Origin: Acidobacteriota bacterium | Lineage (GTDB): Bacteria; Acidobacteriota; Terriglobia; Acidoferrales; UBA7541 | Assembly (NCBI GenBank): GCA_019239815.1 | Contig: JAFAZL010000246.1 | Coordinates: 1 to 5,654 of the forward strand | Direction: 5' to 3' | DNA length: 5,654 nt | Shown here: one piece after another, positions 5,199 to 5,654 of the stretch | How the letters are laid out: each line of letters begins with the position of its first letter | Position numbering within the stretch: position 1 is the stretch's first letter | Notes under the pieces: generated by a model | Told to the model about the DNA's origin: nothing | Databases searched by the model: none | The model's input: the letters and a program-made list of their open reading frames with translations, nothing else | Program-made: the position numbers and the translations under genes

Positions 5199-5654
5199 AT
5201 GGGTCAGCCGCAGTTTGTTCACCTTCACGTTCACACGGACTACAGCCTTCTAGACGGGGCTTGCGAAACCACCGAGCTACTCGATGAGGCATCGCGGCAG
5301 AAAATGCCGGCCGTGGCGATTACCGATCACGGCAACATGTTTGCCGCGGCGAAGTTTTTCAATGAGGCGAGCAAGCGGGACGTAAAGCCAATCATCGGGT
5401 GCGAGGTGTATGTCGCGAAAGGAAGTCGGCACGATCGCGGCGAGAAGAATAACGGCGGGGCGCCGGTCGCGGCGGGAGCCGATCGCAACGAAGAAGAGCC
5501 GGGGACCCGTGGCAGCAACCATTTGGTGTTGCTGTGCGAATCGCTTGAGGGATACCAAAACCTCATCAAGCTGGTAACGGCTGGATTTCTTGAAGGTTTC
5601 TATTATAAGCCGCGCATCGACTACGACCTCCTTTCCAAACACAGCAAAGGACTG
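5199..5654 (+). CDS. dnaE: DnaE, DNA polymerase III alpha subunit (N-terminal PHP domain, partial)
   Basis: The window holds the first 152 codons, open to the right edge. The protein starts MGQPQFVHLHVHTDYSLLDG and continues with VAITDHGNMFAAAKFF, KPIIGCEVYVAKGSR, NHLVLLCES and GFLEGFYYKPRIDYDLL, all standard for the PHP domain at the front of bacterial replicative DnaE. The 'FVHLHVHT.YSLLDGA' form separates it from the error-prone DnaE2/ImuC branch. Likely PHP metal ligands are intact (H10, H12, D19, H44, E69), unlike the degenerate E. coli site, so metal-dependent 3'-5' exonuclease activity is possible, as described for Thermus DnaE; this is inference. About 25 residues (81-106), rich in Gly, Asn and Glu, are inserted before NHLVLL compared with the short linker I remember in other DnaE proteins. 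No good Shine-Dalgarno precedes the ATG (only GAG at 5192-5194). The polymerase domains lie beyond the window. Confidence 0.95.
   Translation, partial: MGQPQFVHLHVHTDYSLLDGACETTELLDEASRQKMPAVAITDHGNMFAAAKFFNEASKRDVKPIIGCEVYVAKGSRHDRGEKNNGGAPVAAGADRNEEEPGTRGSNHLVLLCESLEGYQNLIKLVTAGFLEGFYYKPRIDYDLLSKHSKGL

Noticed and set aside
4605..5292. Two long minus-strand open frames opposite the nucleotidyltransferase tail and the dnaE start
   Set aside because: Their Arg/Pro/Ser/Phe-rich translations are the complement of Lys/Ala codons. They run across two real plus-strand genes and lack credible starts.

Overview
The window reads as ordinary chromosomal DNA of a Gram-negative bacterium. A lipid A gene (lpxD) sits at the left edge and a lipid II flippase gene (murJ) follows. 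The moderately high G+C, heavy use of TTG, GCG and CGG codons, TTG start codons, and the short repeat families in the first gap would suit an Acidobacteriota (Terriglobia/Koribacter-like) genome. That assignment comes from general familiarity and not from a database search.

Layout: (1) Minus strand, 1-119: the first 39 codons of lpxD, running off the left edge. (2) 120-281: a gap with two short-period repeat tracts, a heptamer array (164-191) and degenerate RCGCRGAR octamers (213-263). (3) Minus strand, 282-770: a 162-residue protein I cannot name, which looks like two copies of one small beta-rich unit. (4) 771-898: a divergent intergenic region with a good sigma70-type promoter on the minus strand (TTGACA, 17 nt, TAACAT) and a weaker overlapping candidate on the plus strand. 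(5) Plus strand, 899-2500: murJ, whose stop overlaps the start of xerD (2497-3399) by four bases. (6) 3400-3557: a gap with an imperfect GC hairpin and a 12-bp direct repeat. (7) 3558-5042: a class II tRNA-nucleotidyltransferase/poly(A)-polymerase family protein with a long Lys/Ala-rich tail and a substituted motif D. (8) 5043-5198: a gap with a weak promoter candidate. (9) 5199-5654: the PHP domain of replicative DNA polymerase III alpha (dnaE), running off the right edge.

The genes cover core cell functions: outer-membrane lipid A synthesis (LpxD), cell-wall precursor export (MurJ), chromosome dimer resolution (XerD), RNA 3'-end addition (nucleotidyltransferase) and replication (DnaE). murJ and xerD are probably co-transcribed and translationally coupled. 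The later plus-strand genes could be read through from them, because I see no convincing intrinsic terminator, but gaps of about 160 nt leave room for separate promoters.

I found no mobile element, CRISPR array, defence system or RNA gene, and no clearly new multi-gene system. The points most worth a second look are the altered motif D and histone-H1-like tail of the nucleotidyltransferase, the duplicated domain in the unknown protein, and the small repeat arrays upstream of lpxD.
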